From contig NZ_JAJNOC010000001.1 of the NCBI RefSeq assembly GCF_021044825.1, positions 248,001-312,000 of the forward strand: 64,000 nt of DNA. Direction: 5' to 3'. Position 1 is the stretch's first letter; every line of letters starts with the position of its first letter. The notes below the pieces were generated by a model that worked only from the letters and a program-made list of their open reading frames with translations, was not told the origin of the DNA and did no database searches. Below, piece after piece: positions 44,698 to 55,277 of this stretch. The position numbers and the translations under genes are program-made. The stretch comes from Massilia phyllostachyos. GTDB taxonomy: Bacteria; Pseudomonadota; Gammaproteobacteria; Burkholderiales; Burkholderiaceae_D.

Positions 44698-46287
44698 GTG
44701 AAATCCGCTCCCAGCCCAGCATCGGCGCGCCGCTGGCGCCCAGCGCTCACTGCCGTGGCCCTGTGCACGACGGCCGCGTTCGCCTTCGCCGCTCCCGCCG
44801 AGCCCCTGCAAAAGCTCGACTCCACCCGCCTGCCGACGCTCGGTGACACCGCGCGCGCGGACCTGTCGCCCGTGCTCGAGCGTAAGCTCGGCGAGATGAT
44901 CATGCGCGACATCCGGCGCGATCGCGATTATCTCGACGACGCGCCCATCATCGAGTACCTGAACAACTTCGGCGGCGCCCTGGTCGCGGCGGTGCCCGGC
45001 GCGCGCGGCGAGACCAATGCCGATTTCTCCTTCTTCGCGGTGCGCGACGTGAACCTGAACGCGTTCGCGCTGCCCGGCGGCTTCATCGCCGCCCACACGG
45101 GCCTGATCGTGGCGGCGCAGACCGAATCCGAGCTGGCCGGCGTGATGTCGCACGAGATCGGCCACGTCACCCAGCGCCACATCGCGCGCAGCCTGGGGCA
45201 GCAGAAGCAGGATGCGCTGCTGCCGCTGGCGGCGATGATCCTGGCCGCGCTGGCCGCCAAGTCGAGTCCCGACGCCGCGATGGGCGTGCTGATGGGCGGC
45301 CAGGGCATGGCGGTCCAGCGCCAGCTGAACTTCGGCCGCGACGCCGAGCGCGAGGCGGACCGGGTCGGCATCCAGATCATGGCCGCGGGCGGCTACGACA
45401 CCACCGGCATGGTCGGCTTCTTCAAGCGCCTGCAGACCGCGACCCGCCTGACCGGCGACATCCCCGCCCACCTGGCCCACCTGAGCAGCCACCCGCTGAC
45501 GGCCGAGCGCATCACCGACATGCAGGCGCGCATCCGCGAGATCCCGAAGAAGCCGCGGGTCGACAACGTCGACTTCCAGCTGATCCGCGCGCGGGCCCGC
45601 GTGCTGCAGGACGAAAGCGTCAGCGGCCGCCGCGACACCCGGATCGCGCTCGAGGCCCAGCTCAAGGAACAGCACCGCCACCTGCAGGCCGGCGCGCAGT
45701 ACGGCCTGGCCGTGATGGCGCTGCGCCAAGGGAACGCGAACGAGGCCCAGGGCTGGCTCGACAAGGCGCGCGCCACCATGACGCCGAAGGAAGGGGTGTT
45801 TTCAGGCGAATCGCATGGGGGCGACGGCGCGACGCTGTTCACCGGCCTGCAGATCGACATCAAGCTGGCGCCGGGCCAGCCGCCGGCGTTCGCGGAACAG
45901 GCGGTGCAGCTGGCGGATGCGGCGCGCCAGCGCTATCCGCTCTCGCGCGCGCTGGCGCACCAGTACGGCGAAGCGCTGATCGCCGCCGGCAAGTTCGACG
46001 AGGCGACCCGCTACCTGCGCGAACAGACCATGCAGTATCGCGAAGAAGCGAAGCTGCACGACATGCTGGCCAAGGCCTATTCGAAGCAGGGCAAGATCGG
46101 GCTGCAGCACATGTCGCTGGCGGAGTCGTACGTCGTGGCCGGCGCGCTGCCGGCGGCGGTGGCCCAGCTCGAGCTGGCGCGCAAGGCGAACGATGTGTCG
46201 TTCTATGATCAGGCGGTGATCGATGCGCGCGAGCGGGAACTGAAGGAAAGGCAGAAGGCGGAGAAGGACGAGTTCAAGGACTTGTAG
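44698..46287 (+). CDS. M48 family metalloprotease with TPR region (BepA-like)
   Basis: A 529-residue periplasmic metalloprotease. GTG 44698 starts a signal peptide (VKSAPSPASARRWRPALTAV, then ALCTTAAFAFA). The zinc site is HEIGH (residues 152-156) with a third ligand in AEREADRVGIQI; the last 200 residues are TPR-like helices (ALAHQYGEALIAAGKFDEA). Related BepA acts in outer-membrane protein quality control. The N-terminal LPTLGDTARADLSPVLERKLG segment is typical of the family. An in-frame ATG at 44650 gives 16 implausible extra residues. Confidence 0.93.
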   Translation: MKSAPSPASARRWRPALTAVALCTTAAFAFAAPAEPLQKLDSTRLPTLGDTARADLSPVLERKLGEMIMRDIRRDRDYLDDAPIIEYLNNFGGALVAAVPGARGETNADFSFFAVRDVNLNAFALPGGFIAAHTGLIVAAQTESELAGVMSHEIGHVTQRHIARSLGQQKQDALLPLAAMILAALAAKSSPDAAMGVLMGGQGMAVQRQLNFGRDAEREADRVGIQIMAAGGYDTTGMVGFFKRLQTATRLTGDIPAHLAHLSSHPLTAERITDMQARIREIPKKPRVDNVDFQLIRARARVLQDESVSGRRDTRIALEAQLKEQHRHLQAGAQYGLAVMALRQGNANEAQGWLDKARATMTPKEGVFSGESHGGDGATLFTGLQIDIKLAPGQPPAFAEQAVQLADAARQRYPLSRALAHQYGEALIAAGKFDEATRYLREQTMQYREEAKLHDMLAKAYSKQGKIGLQHMSLAESYVVAGALPAAVAQLELARKANDVSFYDQAVIDARERELKERQKAEKDEFKDL

Positions 46288-46360
46288 TTGGTCCGGACCA
46301 CGAATGGTGGGTGCTCCGGCTGCGTGTTCAACCTCGGACGTCGCCTTGATTCATCATCGG

Positions 46361-46396
46361 TTTGAACGCGTGGGCGGGGGACCGCCCACCCTACGA
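46361..46396. repeat. GTAGGGTGGGCGG-family palindrome
   Basis: TTGAACGCGTGGGCGG, GGGA and CCGCCCACCCTACGA form an inverted repeat of the intergenic family also at 34917-34981 and 59884-59991. It directly abuts the longer inverted repeat beginning at 46395. Confidence 0.75.
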
Positions 46397-46496
46397 GGGT
46401 GTGAAAAATTCGTCTATGGCTGCGTTGCCTCGTCTCGCCGTACGAGTGTACTGTCTTCGACTCGGCGCCTTGCCATAGCCGTTTTTTCACACCCTC
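46395..46496. repeat. About 100-bp imperfect inverted-repeat element
   Basis: The left arm GAGGGTGTGAAAAATTCGTC-TATGGC and the complement of the right arm GAGGGTGTGAAAAAACGGCTATGGC match over about 25 bp; the centre (TCTCGCCG...CGGCG) can extend the stem. The right end reaches the stop codon of the gene at 46496-47083. The size and symmetry suggest a MITE-like or structured terminator element. Confidence 0.7.
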
Positions 46497-47083
46497 TACA
46501 TTCCGGGTTGCTGCACGTAGCCGAAACGGCGGGGCAGGGCCTCCGCGGCGAGGCGTTCGACGCGCAGGCGCTGCTCCCCGACCACCAGCGTCAACGCTTC
46601 CGCGTCGTCTTCCAGCCACGCGACGATCGCCTCGTCCGACGCCGGCTTCCCATCGATTTCCATGCGCGCCAGCACCTGCGCCACGTCGCGGTCATCGAGC
46701 TGCGCCACGCATTCTCCCGCCTGCAGCACCACGGCGCCGGCTTCGGTCATGAACGCGGCGTCGAGCGCCGGCATGGGCTGCCCGGTCTGCAGCACGAAGC
46801 CCTGGCTCGGGTCGGTGCGGGCGATGAAGGGCGTCGCCTCGAGGTTCACGTAGACCCGCTGCGGCCCGTTCTGGAAGTACCAGTTGCCCTTGCCGTCGTG
46901 GGCGTAGTTACGGTTGATGAAGCCGACCAGCGTCTGGTTCGTGAGCTTGTCGCCCGGTGCATCGGCCCGCTGCGCCGCTTCGTCGCGCATGCGCCAGTTG
47001 CCGCGCGCATCGAGCGCCAGCCAGCCGTAGCAGTGCGGCACGTTCGGCCACTTGGCCATTGCCTGTTTTACGATGTCGTCCAT
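46496..47083 (-). CDS. Conserved protein of unknown function
   Basis: A 195-residue cytosolic protein starting MDDIVKQAMAKWPNVPHCYGWL. The N-terminus and the GKGNWYFQNGPQRVYVNLEA segment recall a conserved family of uncharacterised beta/gammaproteobacterial proteins of about 190 residues; I cannot give a reliable family number. No signal peptide, membrane segment or catalytic motif is visible. It follows the YheT-like gene by 4 bp and probably shares its transcript; its stop lies in the end of an inverted-repeat element. Confidence 0.8.
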   Translation of the reverse strand: MDDIVKQAMAKWPNVPHCYGWLALDARGNWRMRDEAAQRADAPGDKLTNQTLVGFINRNYAHDGKGNWYFQNGPQRVYVNLEATPFIARTDPSQGFVLQTGQPMPALDAAFMTEAGAVVLQAGECVAQLDDRDVAQVLARMEIDGKPASDEAIVAWLEDDAEALTLVVGEQRLRVERLAAEALPRRFGYVQQPGM

Positions 47084-47087
47084 AGCC

Positions 47088-48083
47088 TCAAGCTTCGCAT
47101 GGTTCGGCCGCGCCGGTCGCGCGGCTGGGGGAATGGGCGCTGTCGAAGAAGTCCAGGATGCGGCGCGGCAGCCAGTCGATCCGTCCGGGGAAGGGGCCGG
47201 CGGGGAAGCCGACGTGGCCGCCTTCCTCGGGGTACTCCAGCGTCACCGCCCTGGATGCCGATTGCGGCAGGTGGCGGCCCGGCAGGAAGGGGTCGTTTTG
47301 CGCATTCAGCACCAGGGTCGGCACGGTGATCGCGTCCAGCACGTGGCGGGCGCTGGCGCGGTGCCAGTAGTCGTCGGTGTCCTTGTAGCCGTGCAGCGGC
47401 GCGGTCACGACGTTGTCGAAGGCGTACAGGTCGCGCGCCCGCAGCAGGGCGGCGCGGTCGAACAGGCCGGGGTAGCGTTCCAGCTTGGCCAGGCATTTCG
47501 GTTTCAGGGTCTGCAGGAACATGCGGGTGTACAGCATGTTCAGGCCGGAGCCCAGCGCTGCGCCGCCGCGCGCCAGGTCGAGCGGGGCCGAGATGGCGCA
47601 GGCCGCCGCGACGAAACCGGCGCCGTGGCCGGATTCGCCCAGCCAGCGCAGCAGCGCATTGCCGCCCAGGGACACGCCGGCCAGGAACAGCGGGCCGCGC
47701 ATTGCTGCCGAGCTGCGCGCCTGCAGCTTGCGCACGATCCAGTCGACCTCCTGCGCGTCGCCGGAGTGATAGAAGCGCGGGGCCAGGTTGGCTTCGCCGG
47801 AACAGCCGCGGAAATGCGGCACCGCGCCCGACCAGCCGCGCGCGTGCAGCGCCGCCATCAGGCTGCGTGCGTAATGGCTGTCGGACGAGCCTTCCAGTCC
47901 ATGGAACAGCACCACCAGCGGCTGGCCCGGCTGGCCGTCGACGAAATCGACGTCGATGAAATCGTCGTCCATGGTCGGCCAGCGCTCGCGCCGATAGGCG
48001 ACCGCAGGCTTGGCGACGCAGGTCGCCGGATAGATGGTCTGGAGGTGGCCGCCGGGCAGCCAGGCGGGCGCCCGGTACTGCAT
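47088..48083 (-). CDS. YheT-like alpha/beta-fold hydrolase
   Basis: A 331-residue alpha/beta hydrolase of the YheT/ABHD1-3 (YMC) family. Typical are the start PAWLPGGHLQTIYPA, LVVLFHGLEGSSDSHYARSL with the oxyanion region, the nucleophile motif GVSLGGNALLRWLGE, LNAQNDPFLPG for the acid and EEGGHVGF for the histidine. The substrate is probably an ester or lipid but is unknown. It runs into the next gene with a 4-bp gap. Confidence 0.93.
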   Translation of the reverse strand: MQYRAPAWLPGGHLQTIYPATCVAKPAVAYRRERWPTMDDDFIDVDFVDGQPGQPLVVLFHGLEGSSDSHYARSLMAALHARGWSGAVPHFRGCSGEANLAPRFYHSGDAQEVDWIVRKLQARSSAAMRGPLFLAGVSLGGNALLRWLGESGHGAGFVAAACAISAPLDLARGGAALGSGLNMLYTRMFLQTLKPKCLAKLERYPGLFDRAALLRARDLYAFDNVVTAPLHGYKDTDDYWHRASARHVLDAITVPTLVLNAQNDPFLPGRHLPQSASRAVTLEYPEEGGHVGFPAGPFPGRIDWLPRRILDFFDSAHSPSRATGAAEPCEA

Positions 48084-48093
48084 GGGAGATGGA

Positions 48094-48288
48094 TCAGTGG
48101 TGCTTCAGCTCGACGCCGGGCGCCAGGCGGTACTGGGTGCCGCAGTAGGGGCACTTGGCGTCGCCGTGGTGATCGAAGTCGAGGAAGACGCGCGGGTGCG
48201 AGGACCACAGCGGCATTGCCGGATTCGGGCAGTGCGCCGGCAGGTCTTTGGCCTCGAGTTCCACCACGGGCATCGTGTTTTGGGTCAT
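48094..48288 (-). CDS. Zinc-finger domain-containing small protein (CHCC type)
   Basis: A 64-residue protein with a CHCC zinc-finger: Cys20 (AHCPNP), His40/41 region (DFDHHGDAKC), Cys46 and Cys49 (CPYCGTQYRL). The family is homologous to the mitochondrial complex I accessory subunit NDUFS6; in bacteria its role is unclear. ATG 48288 (MTQNTMPV) is taken as start, as the longer frame to 48450 is not conserved. It lies 10 bp before the YheT-like gene. The 241-bp gap upstream shows nothing else I can identify. Confidence 0.88.
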   Translation of the reverse strand: MTQNTMPVVELEAKDLPAHCPNPAMPLWSSHPRVFLDFDHHGDAKCPYCGTQYRLAPGVELKHH

Positions 48289-48529
48289 CTGGTTCTCCGT
48301 CAAGCGTAATGTAAGCAAAGGCACGATTCTACCGGATTCACCTGCATGCCGAAATGATCGGTAGAATAACGAACTGACCACAATCCAGCCCGGGCGCGCG
48401 ATATGTCTTCCAGCAGAGTCGGGGCGCCGCCCGCAGCACACCCGCCGCACACTTTGACATGCGTTTCATGCTAGATCGTTTCAAGCCCGCCGCCGCAGCT
48501 GCCCCCGACGGCCGTTGCAGGAAAGCCAC

Positions 48530-49288
48530 ATGAGCGGCGCCGTGCCGCCAGGCCAGCCCCTCCCTGACACCGACACGGTCGAAGCCCAAGACCCCGAAGC
48601 CTGGCGCGAAGGCTTCAAGACCGGCTTGCCGACCCTGTTCGGCATCGGCGCCTGGGGCCTGGTGGTCGGCATCGCCATGGTCAAGACCGGCCTCACGGCC
48701 TGGCAGGCGACCGGCATGACCCTGCTGGTCTTCGCCGGTTCCGCCCAGCTCGCTTCACTGCCGCTGATCGCGGCCGCCGCGCCGATCTGGGTGATCTTCG
48801 CCACCGCCCTGGTCGTCAACCTGCGCTTCGTCATTTTCTCCGCCCTGCTGGGGCCGCACTTCGCCCATCTGCCCTGGAAGCAGCGCTTCCTGCTCGGCTA
48901 TATCTCGGGCGACCTGACCGTGGCCCTGTTCCTGCAGCGCTATCCGACGGTCGAGCGGGTGGCGGGCAAGCTGTCCTACCTGAAGGGCCTGATGTATCCG
49001 AACTGGTTTGCCTGGCAGGCCGGTTCCCTGGTCGGCATTTTCCTGGGCAGCACCATCCCGACCGAATGGGGCTTGGGCTTCGCCGGCACCCTGGCGATCC
49101 TGTGCATCATGGTCCCCTTGGTCATCAACCACGCCGCCCTGTGCGGGGTGCTGGTCGCCGGCGCCGTCTCGGTGCTGGCCTATGGGTTGCCGTACAAGCT
49201 CGGCCTGCTGCTAGCGGTCGTGGTCGGCATGGTGACCGCCATGCTGATCGAAGAGAACCTGCTGAAGAAAAAGGTGAGCCATGGCTGA
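48530..49288 (+). CDS. azlC: AzlC family branched-chain amino acid exporter subunit
   Basis: A 252-residue inner-membrane protein with about seven hydrophobic segments. Family motifs: FKTGLPTLFGIGAWGLVVG, LLVFAGSAQLASLPLI, FATALVVNLRFVIFSALLGPH. AzlC with AzlD exports branched-chain amino acids and analogues. ATG 48530 has AGGA 8 bp upstream; ATG 48515 would add five residues. It overlaps azlD by 8 bp. Confidence 0.92.
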   Translation: MSGAVPPGQPLPDTDTVEAQDPEAWREGFKTGLPTLFGIGAWGLVVGIAMVKTGLTAWQATGMTLLVFAGSAQLASLPLIAAAAPIWVIFATALVVNLRFVIFSALLGPHFAHLPWKQRFLLGYISGDLTVALFLQRYPTVERVAGKLSYLKGLMYPNWFAWQAGSLVGIFLGSTIPTEWGLGFAGTLAILCIMVPLVINHAALCGVLVAGAVSVLAYGLPYKLGLLLAVVVGMVTAMLIEENLLKKKVSHG

Positions 49289-49625
49289 TTGGGAAATCTG
49301 GGCCACCATCGGCGTCCTCTGCGTGGCCACCGCCGCCACCCGCAGTTCGTTCTGGCTGATCGGCCACCGCGTCACCATCCCGCCGCGCGTGCAGGAGATG
49401 CTGCGCTATGCGCCGGCCTGCGCGCTGGCGGCGATCATCGGGCCGGATCTGCTGATTGATCCGCAGGCCCAGATCCAACTCACTATTGCGAACCCAAAGC
49501 TGATTGCGGGCGTCGCCGCTTTCGCGTTTTACCTGTGGCGGCGCAGCATGCTGATGACGATTGTGTTCGGCATGTTGGTCTTCACTCTGTTGCGTGTCTC
49601 GCACGTTTTTGGACAGGTCGGCTAA
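49281..49625 (+). CDS. azlD: AzlD domain-containing protein
   Basis: A 114-residue membrane protein with three to four hydrophobic segments, the small partner of AzlC. Typical parts: GVLCVATAATRSSFWLIG, PPRVQEMLRYAPACALAAII, and AAFAFYLWRRSMLMTIVFGM. Its start overlaps azlC by 8 bp, so the two are coupled. Confidence 0.92.
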   Translation: MADWEIWATIGVLCVATAATRSSFWLIGHRVTIPPRVQEMLRYAPACALAAIIGPDLLIDPQAQIQLTIANPKLIAGVAAFAFYLWRRSMLMTIVFGMLVFTLLRVSHVFGQVG

Positions 49626-49667
49626 TGTACAATGACGTTTTTTCACTATTTCACTGTTGACTAGCCA

Positions 49668-50879
<1,212 letters not shown>

Positions 50880-50884
50880 ACACA

Positions 50885-50915
50885 GCGCAGCTTTCGACAG
50901 CTGCGCTTCTCTTTT
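50885..50915 (+). terminator. Hairpin with T-rich tail between pgk and pyk
   Basis: GCGCAGCT (50885-50892) pairs with AGCTGCGC (50899-50906) around a 6-nt loop, followed by TTCTCTTTT. It lies 5 bp after the pgk stop and 23 bp before pyk, so it may terminate partially or protect the upstream mRNA end. Confidence 0.75.
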
Positions 50916-50937
50916 CAGAATCAAGGATTCCCATAAC

Positions 50938-52416
50938 ATGCAAGCTGCGCGCCCCCTGTACAACGCCACCAAGATCGTCGCCACCATCGGCCCTGCGTCG
51001 ACCGACTTCGATATCCTCGTGAAAATGATCCGTGCCGGCGTCGACGTCGTGCGCCTGAACTTCTCGCACGGCAAGGCGCAGGACCACATCGACCGCGCCG
51101 CCCTGGTGCGCCGCGCGGCGGCCGAATGCGGCGTCGAGGTGGCGATCATGGCCGACATGCAGGGTCCGAAGATCCGCGTCGGCAAGTTTGAAGAGGGCAA
51201 GATCTTCCTGAACAATGGCGACAAGTTCATCCTGGATGCGCGCTGGGGCGACAACGGCGAGCTGGGCAACCAGGAACGCGTCGGCCTCGACTACAAGGCG
51301 CTGCCGCGCGACGTCAAGCCGGGCGACAAGCTGCTGCTGAACGACGGCCTGATCGTGCTGGTCGTCGACAAGGTCGTGGGCCAGGAAATCTGCACCACGG
51401 TCAAGGTCGGCGGCGAGCTGTCGAACAACAAGGGCATCAACCGCCAGGGCGGCGGCCTGACCGCGCCGGCCCTGACCTCGAAGGACATGGAAGACATCAA
51501 GACCGCGATGAGCTTCCAGGCCGACTACCTGGCCATTTCCTTCCCGAAGAACGCCACCGACATGGAAATGGCGCGCCAGCTGGCCAACATCGCCGGTGAA
51601 GCCTACGGCCACAAGCCGATGATGATCGCCAAGATCGAGCGCGCCGAAGCGATTCCGGTGCTGCAGGAAATCCTGGACGCCTCCGACGGCATCATGGTCG
51701 CGCGTGGCGACCTGGCGGTCGAAGTCGGCAATGCCGCCGTGCCGGCCCTGCAGAAGCGCATGATCCAGATGGCCCGTGCTTCCAACAAACTCGCAATCAC
51801 CGCGACCCAGATGATGGAGTCGATGATCGTCAACGCCGTGCCGACCCGCGCCGAAGTGTCGGACGTCGCGAACGCCGTGCTGGACGGCACCGACGCCGTG
51901 ATGACCTCGGCCGAAACCGCATCGGGCAAGTACCCGGTCGAAACCGTCGAAATGATGGCCGCCATCTGCCTCGAGGCGGAACAATCCGAATACAACAAGC
52001 GTGACGCAGATTTCCTGAATGTCCAGTTCACCCGCATCGACCAGTCGATCGCCAACGCCACCCTGTTCACCGCGCACCACCTGCGCGTGAAAGCGATCGT
52101 GGCGCTGACCGAATCGGGCTCGACCGCACTGTGGATGAGCCGCCACTCGATCGATACGCCGATCTTCGCCCTGACCCCGCTCCAGACGACGCAGCGCAAG
52201 GCGTCGCTGTACCGGAACGTGCGAGCATTCCACCTTCTGCAGGAAGGGGGCAGCCACGCCGTGCTGCGCAAGGCCGAAGAAGTCCTCATCAAGGAGGGCA
52301 TGGTGCGCAAGGGCGACCTGATCGTCGTGACCTGGGGTTCCCCGATGGGCCAGGCCGGCGGCACCAATGCACTCAAGATCGTGCGCGTGGGCGAGCTGGA
52401 CGAAATAGTTTCTTAA
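50938..52416 (+). CDS. pyk: Pyruvate kinase
   Basis: A 492-residue type II pyruvate kinase. N-terminal [13 protein letters not shown], substrate site RLNFSHG, the lysine region [18 protein letters not shown], metal-binding [12 protein letters not shown] and ATQMMESM are intact, as is the C-terminal allosteric domain. ATG 50938 is the family start; a longer in-frame ATG lies in pgk. fba follows after 17 bp. Confidence 0.98.
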   Translation: MQAARPLYNATKIVATIGPASTDFDILVKMIRAGVDVVRLNFSHGKAQDHIDRAALVRRAAAECGVEVAIMADMQGPKIRVGKFEEGKIFLNNGDKFILDARWGDNGELGNQERVGLDYKALPRDVKPGDKLLLNDGLIVLVVDKVVGQEICTTVKVGGELSNNKGINRQGGGLTAPALTSKDMEDIKTAMSFQADYLAISFPKNATDMEMARQLANIAGEAYGHKPMMIAKIERAEAIPVLQEILDASDGIMVARGDLAVEVGNAAVPALQKRMIQMARASNKLAITATQMMESMIVNAVPTRAEVSDVANAVLDGTDAVMTSAETASGKYPVETVEMMAAICLEAEQSEYNKRDADFLNVQFTRIDQSIANATLFTAHHLRVKAIVALTESGSTALWMSRHSIDTPIFALTPLQTTQRKASLYRNVRAFHLLQEGGSHAVLRKAEEVLIKEGMVRKGDLIVVTWGSPMGQAGGTNALKIVRVGELDEIVS

Positions 52417-52433
52417 TTGTTTGGAGAACCACC

Positions 52434-53498
52434 ATGGCACTCGTATCGATGCGTCAATTGCTGGACCACGCCGCGGAACACGGCTACGGCCTGCCGGCAT
52501 TTAACGTCAACAACCTGGAGCAGGTGCAGGCCATCATGGCCGCCGCCGACGCCACCTGCAGCCCGGTCATCATGCAAGCCTCGGCCGGCGCCCGCAAGTA
52601 CGCCGGCGAAGCCTTCCTGCGCCACCTGATCGACGCCGCCGTCGAAGCCTACCCGCACATCCCGGTCGTCATGCACCAGGACCACGGCCAGTCGCCGGCG
52701 GTCTGCATGGCCGCGATCCGCTCCGGCTTCACCTCGGTGATGATGGACGGCTCGCTGGAAGCCGACGGCAAGAGCGTGGCTTCGTATGAGTACAACGTCG
52801 AGGTGTCGAAGGAAGTCGTGAAGTTCGCGCACTCGATCGGCGTGACGGTCGAAGCCGAACTGGGCGTGCTCGGTTCGCTGGAAACCATGAAGGGCGACAA
52901 GGAAGACGGCCACGGCGCGGACCGCACCATGACCCGCGAAGAGCTGCTGACCGACGTGGCGCAGGCCGCCGATTTCGTGGCCAAGACCCAGTGCGACGCG
53001 CTGGCGATCGCGATCGGCACCTCGCACGGCGCGTACAAGTTCACCCGCAAGCCGACCGGTGACATCCTGGCCATCGACCGCATCAAGGAAATCCACCAGC
53101 GCATTCCGAACACCCACCTGGTGATGCACGGCTCGTCGTCGGTGCCGCAGGAACTGCTGGCGATCATCCGCGAATTCGGCGGCGACATGAAGGAGACCTA
53201 CGGCGTGCCGGTCGAAGAGATCCAGGAAGGCATCAAGCACGGTGTCCGCAAGATCAACATCGACACCGACATCCGCCTGGCCATGACGGCTGCGATCCGC
53301 AAGTACATGTTCCAGAACCCGTCGAAGTTCGACCCGCGCGACTACCTGAAGCCGGCGCGTGAAGCAGCGACCGAGGTGTGCAAGGCGCGTTACCTGTCGT
53401 TCGGTTGCGAAGGCATGGCGGCGAAGATCAAGCCACTGCCGCTGGACAAGATGGCCGAGCGATACAAGGCGGGTGAGCTGGCGCAGATCGTGCAGTAA
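52434..53498 (+). CDS. fba: Fructose-bisphosphate aldolase class II (Calvin subtype)
   Basis: A 354-residue class II zinc aldolase. Zinc ligands and catalytic residues lie in [33 protein letters not shown] and [21 protein letters not shown] binds the phosphate. This subtype (CbbA-like) is common to betaproteobacteria. ATG 52434 follows TTGGAGAACCACC, a good ribosome-binding site. Confidence 0.98.
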   Translation: MALVSMRQLLDHAAEHGYGLPAFNVNNLEQVQAIMAAADATCSPVIMQASAGARKYAGEAFLRHLIDAAVEAYPHIPVVMHQDHGQSPAVCMAAIRSGFTSVMMDGSLEADGKSVASYEYNVEVSKEVVKFAHSIGVTVEAELGVLGSLETMKGDKEDGHGADRTMTREELLTDVAQAADFVAKTQCDALAIAIGTSHGAYKFTRKPTGDILAIDRIKEIHQRIPNTHLVMHGSSSVPQELLAIIREFGGDMKETYGVPVEEIQEGIKHGVRKINIDTDIRLAMTAAIRKYMFQNPSKFDPRDYLKPAREAATEVCKARYLSFGCEGMAAKIKPLPLDKMAERYKAGELAQIVQ

Positions 53499-53515
53499 CT
53501 GAAGCAAGAGAAGCT

Positions 53516-53549
53516 GGCTGCGCAGCAGGAATCGCGCAGCCACCTTTTA
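53516..53549 (+). terminator. Rho-independent terminator after fba
   Basis: GGCTGCGC (53516-53523) and GCGCAGCC (53534-53541) form an 8-bp stem with a 10-nt loop, followed shortly by CACCTTTTAT. It closes the pgk-pyk-fba group. Confidence 0.85.
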
Positions 53550-53565
53550 TCCGCCACCCTCAAAC

Positions 53566-53773
53566 AACGTCGTCCCGGCGCAGGCCGGGACCCAATTTCC
53601 CCAGCAAACCACTACGCTTGATTGCACCACAATGCGAGCAAACTTGGGGGAGCAATGCCAGTGGCATTGTTCCCGCCTTCGCCGGAACGACGTGCAAGTG
53701 CGGCTGGTGAACGCGACGTGAACTGGTCTTCATACCAAATTGGGTTCCCGCCTTCGCGGGAACGACGTGGTGG
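53566..53773. repeat. Cluster of three REP-like palindromes in the fba-purC gap
   Basis: Units: 53566-53598 (ACGTCGTCCCGGC, CCGGGACCCAAT), 53669-53693 (GTTCCCGCCTTCGCCGGAAC then GACGT) and 53740-53773 (TTGGGTTCCCGC, CTTCGCGGGAACGACGT). The first points one way and the other two the opposite way, a head-to-head arrangement like the pair at 18887-18999. Most of the 377-bp gap between fba and purC consists of these units and their spacers; no gene is seen. Confidence 0.8.
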
Positions 53774-53875
53774 TGAGCAAATTGACGTAAAATTACGCAC
53801 TTGGCCCAGGCCACCCCCAGACCTGACCCACTCGACCGGCCTGAAACCGGTCCCGTTTCCCTGATCAATCCCTCT

Positions 53876-54772
53876 ATGAACAGCCTCTACAAATCCACCA
53901 TCAAGTCCCTGCCACTGCTCGGTCACGGCAAGGTGCGCGACAATTACGCTGTCGGCGACGACAAGATCCTGATCGTTACCACCGACCGCCTGTCGGCCTT
54001 CGACGTGGTCATGAACGAGCCGATTCCCGGCAAGGGCATGGTGCTGAACCAGATGAGCGACTTCTGGTTCGAGAAGCTCGGCCACATCGTGCCGAACCAC
54101 CTGACCGGCGTGGCGCCGGAGTCCGTGGTGGCGCCAGATGAAGTGGAGCAGGTGCGCGGCCGCTCCGTCGTGGCCAAGCGCCTCAAGCCGATCATGGTCG
54201 AAGCCGTCGTGCGCGGCTACATCATCGGGTCGGGCTGGAAGGATTACCAGGCGAGCGGCGCGATCTGCGGCATTCAGCTGCCGGAAGGCCTGCGCCAGGC
54301 CGACAAGCTGCCGCAGCCGCTGTTCACTCCGGCCGCCAAGGCCGACCTCGGCGAACACGACGAGAACATCTCGTTCGAAGAGATGGAAAACCGCATCGGC
54401 AAGGAACTGGCCGCCAAGATGCGCGACGTCAGCATCCAGCTCTACACCGCCGCCGCCGAATACGCGGCGACCAAGGGCATCATCATCGCCGACACCAAGT
54501 TCGAGTTCGGCCTGGACGACGATGGCGTCATGCACCTGATGGACGAAGTCCTGACCGCCGATTCCTCGCGCTTCTGGCCGGCGGATTCGTACGCGCCGGG
54601 CATGTCGCCGCCATCGTTCGACAAACAGTTCGTGCGCGACTACCTGGAAACCCTGACCGACTGGGGCAAGACCGCCCCGGCCCCGGCGCTGCCGGCGGAC
54701 GTGATCGAGAAAACCCAGGCCAAGTATTTCGAAGCCATCGAACGCCTGACCGGCGAGAAGCTGAAGGCGTAA
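53876..54772 (+). CDS. purC: Phosphoribosylaminoimidazole-succinocarboxamide synthase
   Basis: A 298-residue SAICAR synthetase of the long type. Seen: [67 protein letters not shown] and [20 protein letters not shown] 53876 is chosen; an in-frame ATG at 53801 adds 25 residues unlike the family. purE and purK follow closely, forming one transcript. Confidence 0.97.
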   Translation: MNSLYKSTIKSLPLLGHGKVRDNYAVGDDKILIVTTDRLSAFDVVMNEPIPGKGMVLNQMSDFWFEKLGHIVPNHLTGVAPESVVAPDEVEQVRGRSVVAKRLKPIMVEAVVRGYIIGSGWKDYQASGAICGIQLPEGLRQADKLPQPLFTPAAKADLGEHDENISFEEMENRIGKELAAKMRDVSIQLYTAAAEYAATKGIIIADTKFEFGLDDDGVMHLMDEVLTADSSRFWPADSYAPGMSPPSFDKQFVRDYLETLTDWGKTAPAPALPADVIEKTQAKYFEAIERLTGEKLKA

Positions 54773-54776
54773 CAGG

Positions 54777-55274
54777 ATGACCGAGCAAGCAAAACCAGTC
54801 GTGGGTGTCATCATGGGTTCCTCGTCCGACTGGGACGTGATGAAGAACGCCGTGGACGTGCTCAAGCACTTCGGCGTGCCGTTCGAGGCGCAGGTGATTT
54901 CCGCGCACCGCATGCCGGACGAGATGTTCACCTACGCCGAGACCGCGCGCAGCCGCGGCCTGCGCGCCATCATCGCCGGGGCCGGGGGCGCCGCCCACCT
55001 GCCGGGCATGGTGGCCGCGAAGACCATCGTGCCGGTGCTGGGCGTGCCGGTGCCATCGAAGTACCTGCGCGGCGAGGATTCGCTGCTGTCGATCGTGCAG
55101 ATGCCGAAGGGCGTGCCGGTGTCGACCTTCGCCATCGGCGAAGCCGGCGCCGCGAATGCGGCCCTGACGGCGGTGGCCATCCTGGCCGCGACCGACGACG
55201 CGCTCGCGGAACAGCTGCTGGCCTTCCGTGCCGAGCAGACCGCGGCCGCCCAGGCCATGACCCTTCCCGTTTGA
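54777..55274 (+). CDS. purE: N5-carboxyaminoimidazole ribonucleotide mutase
   Basis: A 165-residue class I PurE that converts N5-CAIR to CAIR. Characteristic: [51 protein letters not shown], and the [20 protein letters not shown] substrate loop. It lies 4 bp after purC and 3 bp before purK. Confidence 0.98.
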   Translation: MTEQAKPVVGVIMGSSSDWDVMKNAVDVLKHFGVPFEAQVISAHRMPDEMFTYAETARSRGLRAIIAGAGGAAHLPGMVAAKTIVPVLGVPVPSKYLRGEDSLLSIVQMPKGVPVSTFAIGEAGAANAALTAVAILAATDDALAEQLLAFRAEQTAAAQAMTLPV

Positions 55275-55277
55275 CGC

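Noticed and set aside
53560..53868. Minus-strand frame with the repeated peptide VVPAKAGT
   Set aside because: It is a translation of the REP-like palindromes in the fba-purC gap, a familiar source of spurious proteins; no start signal or conserved domain.
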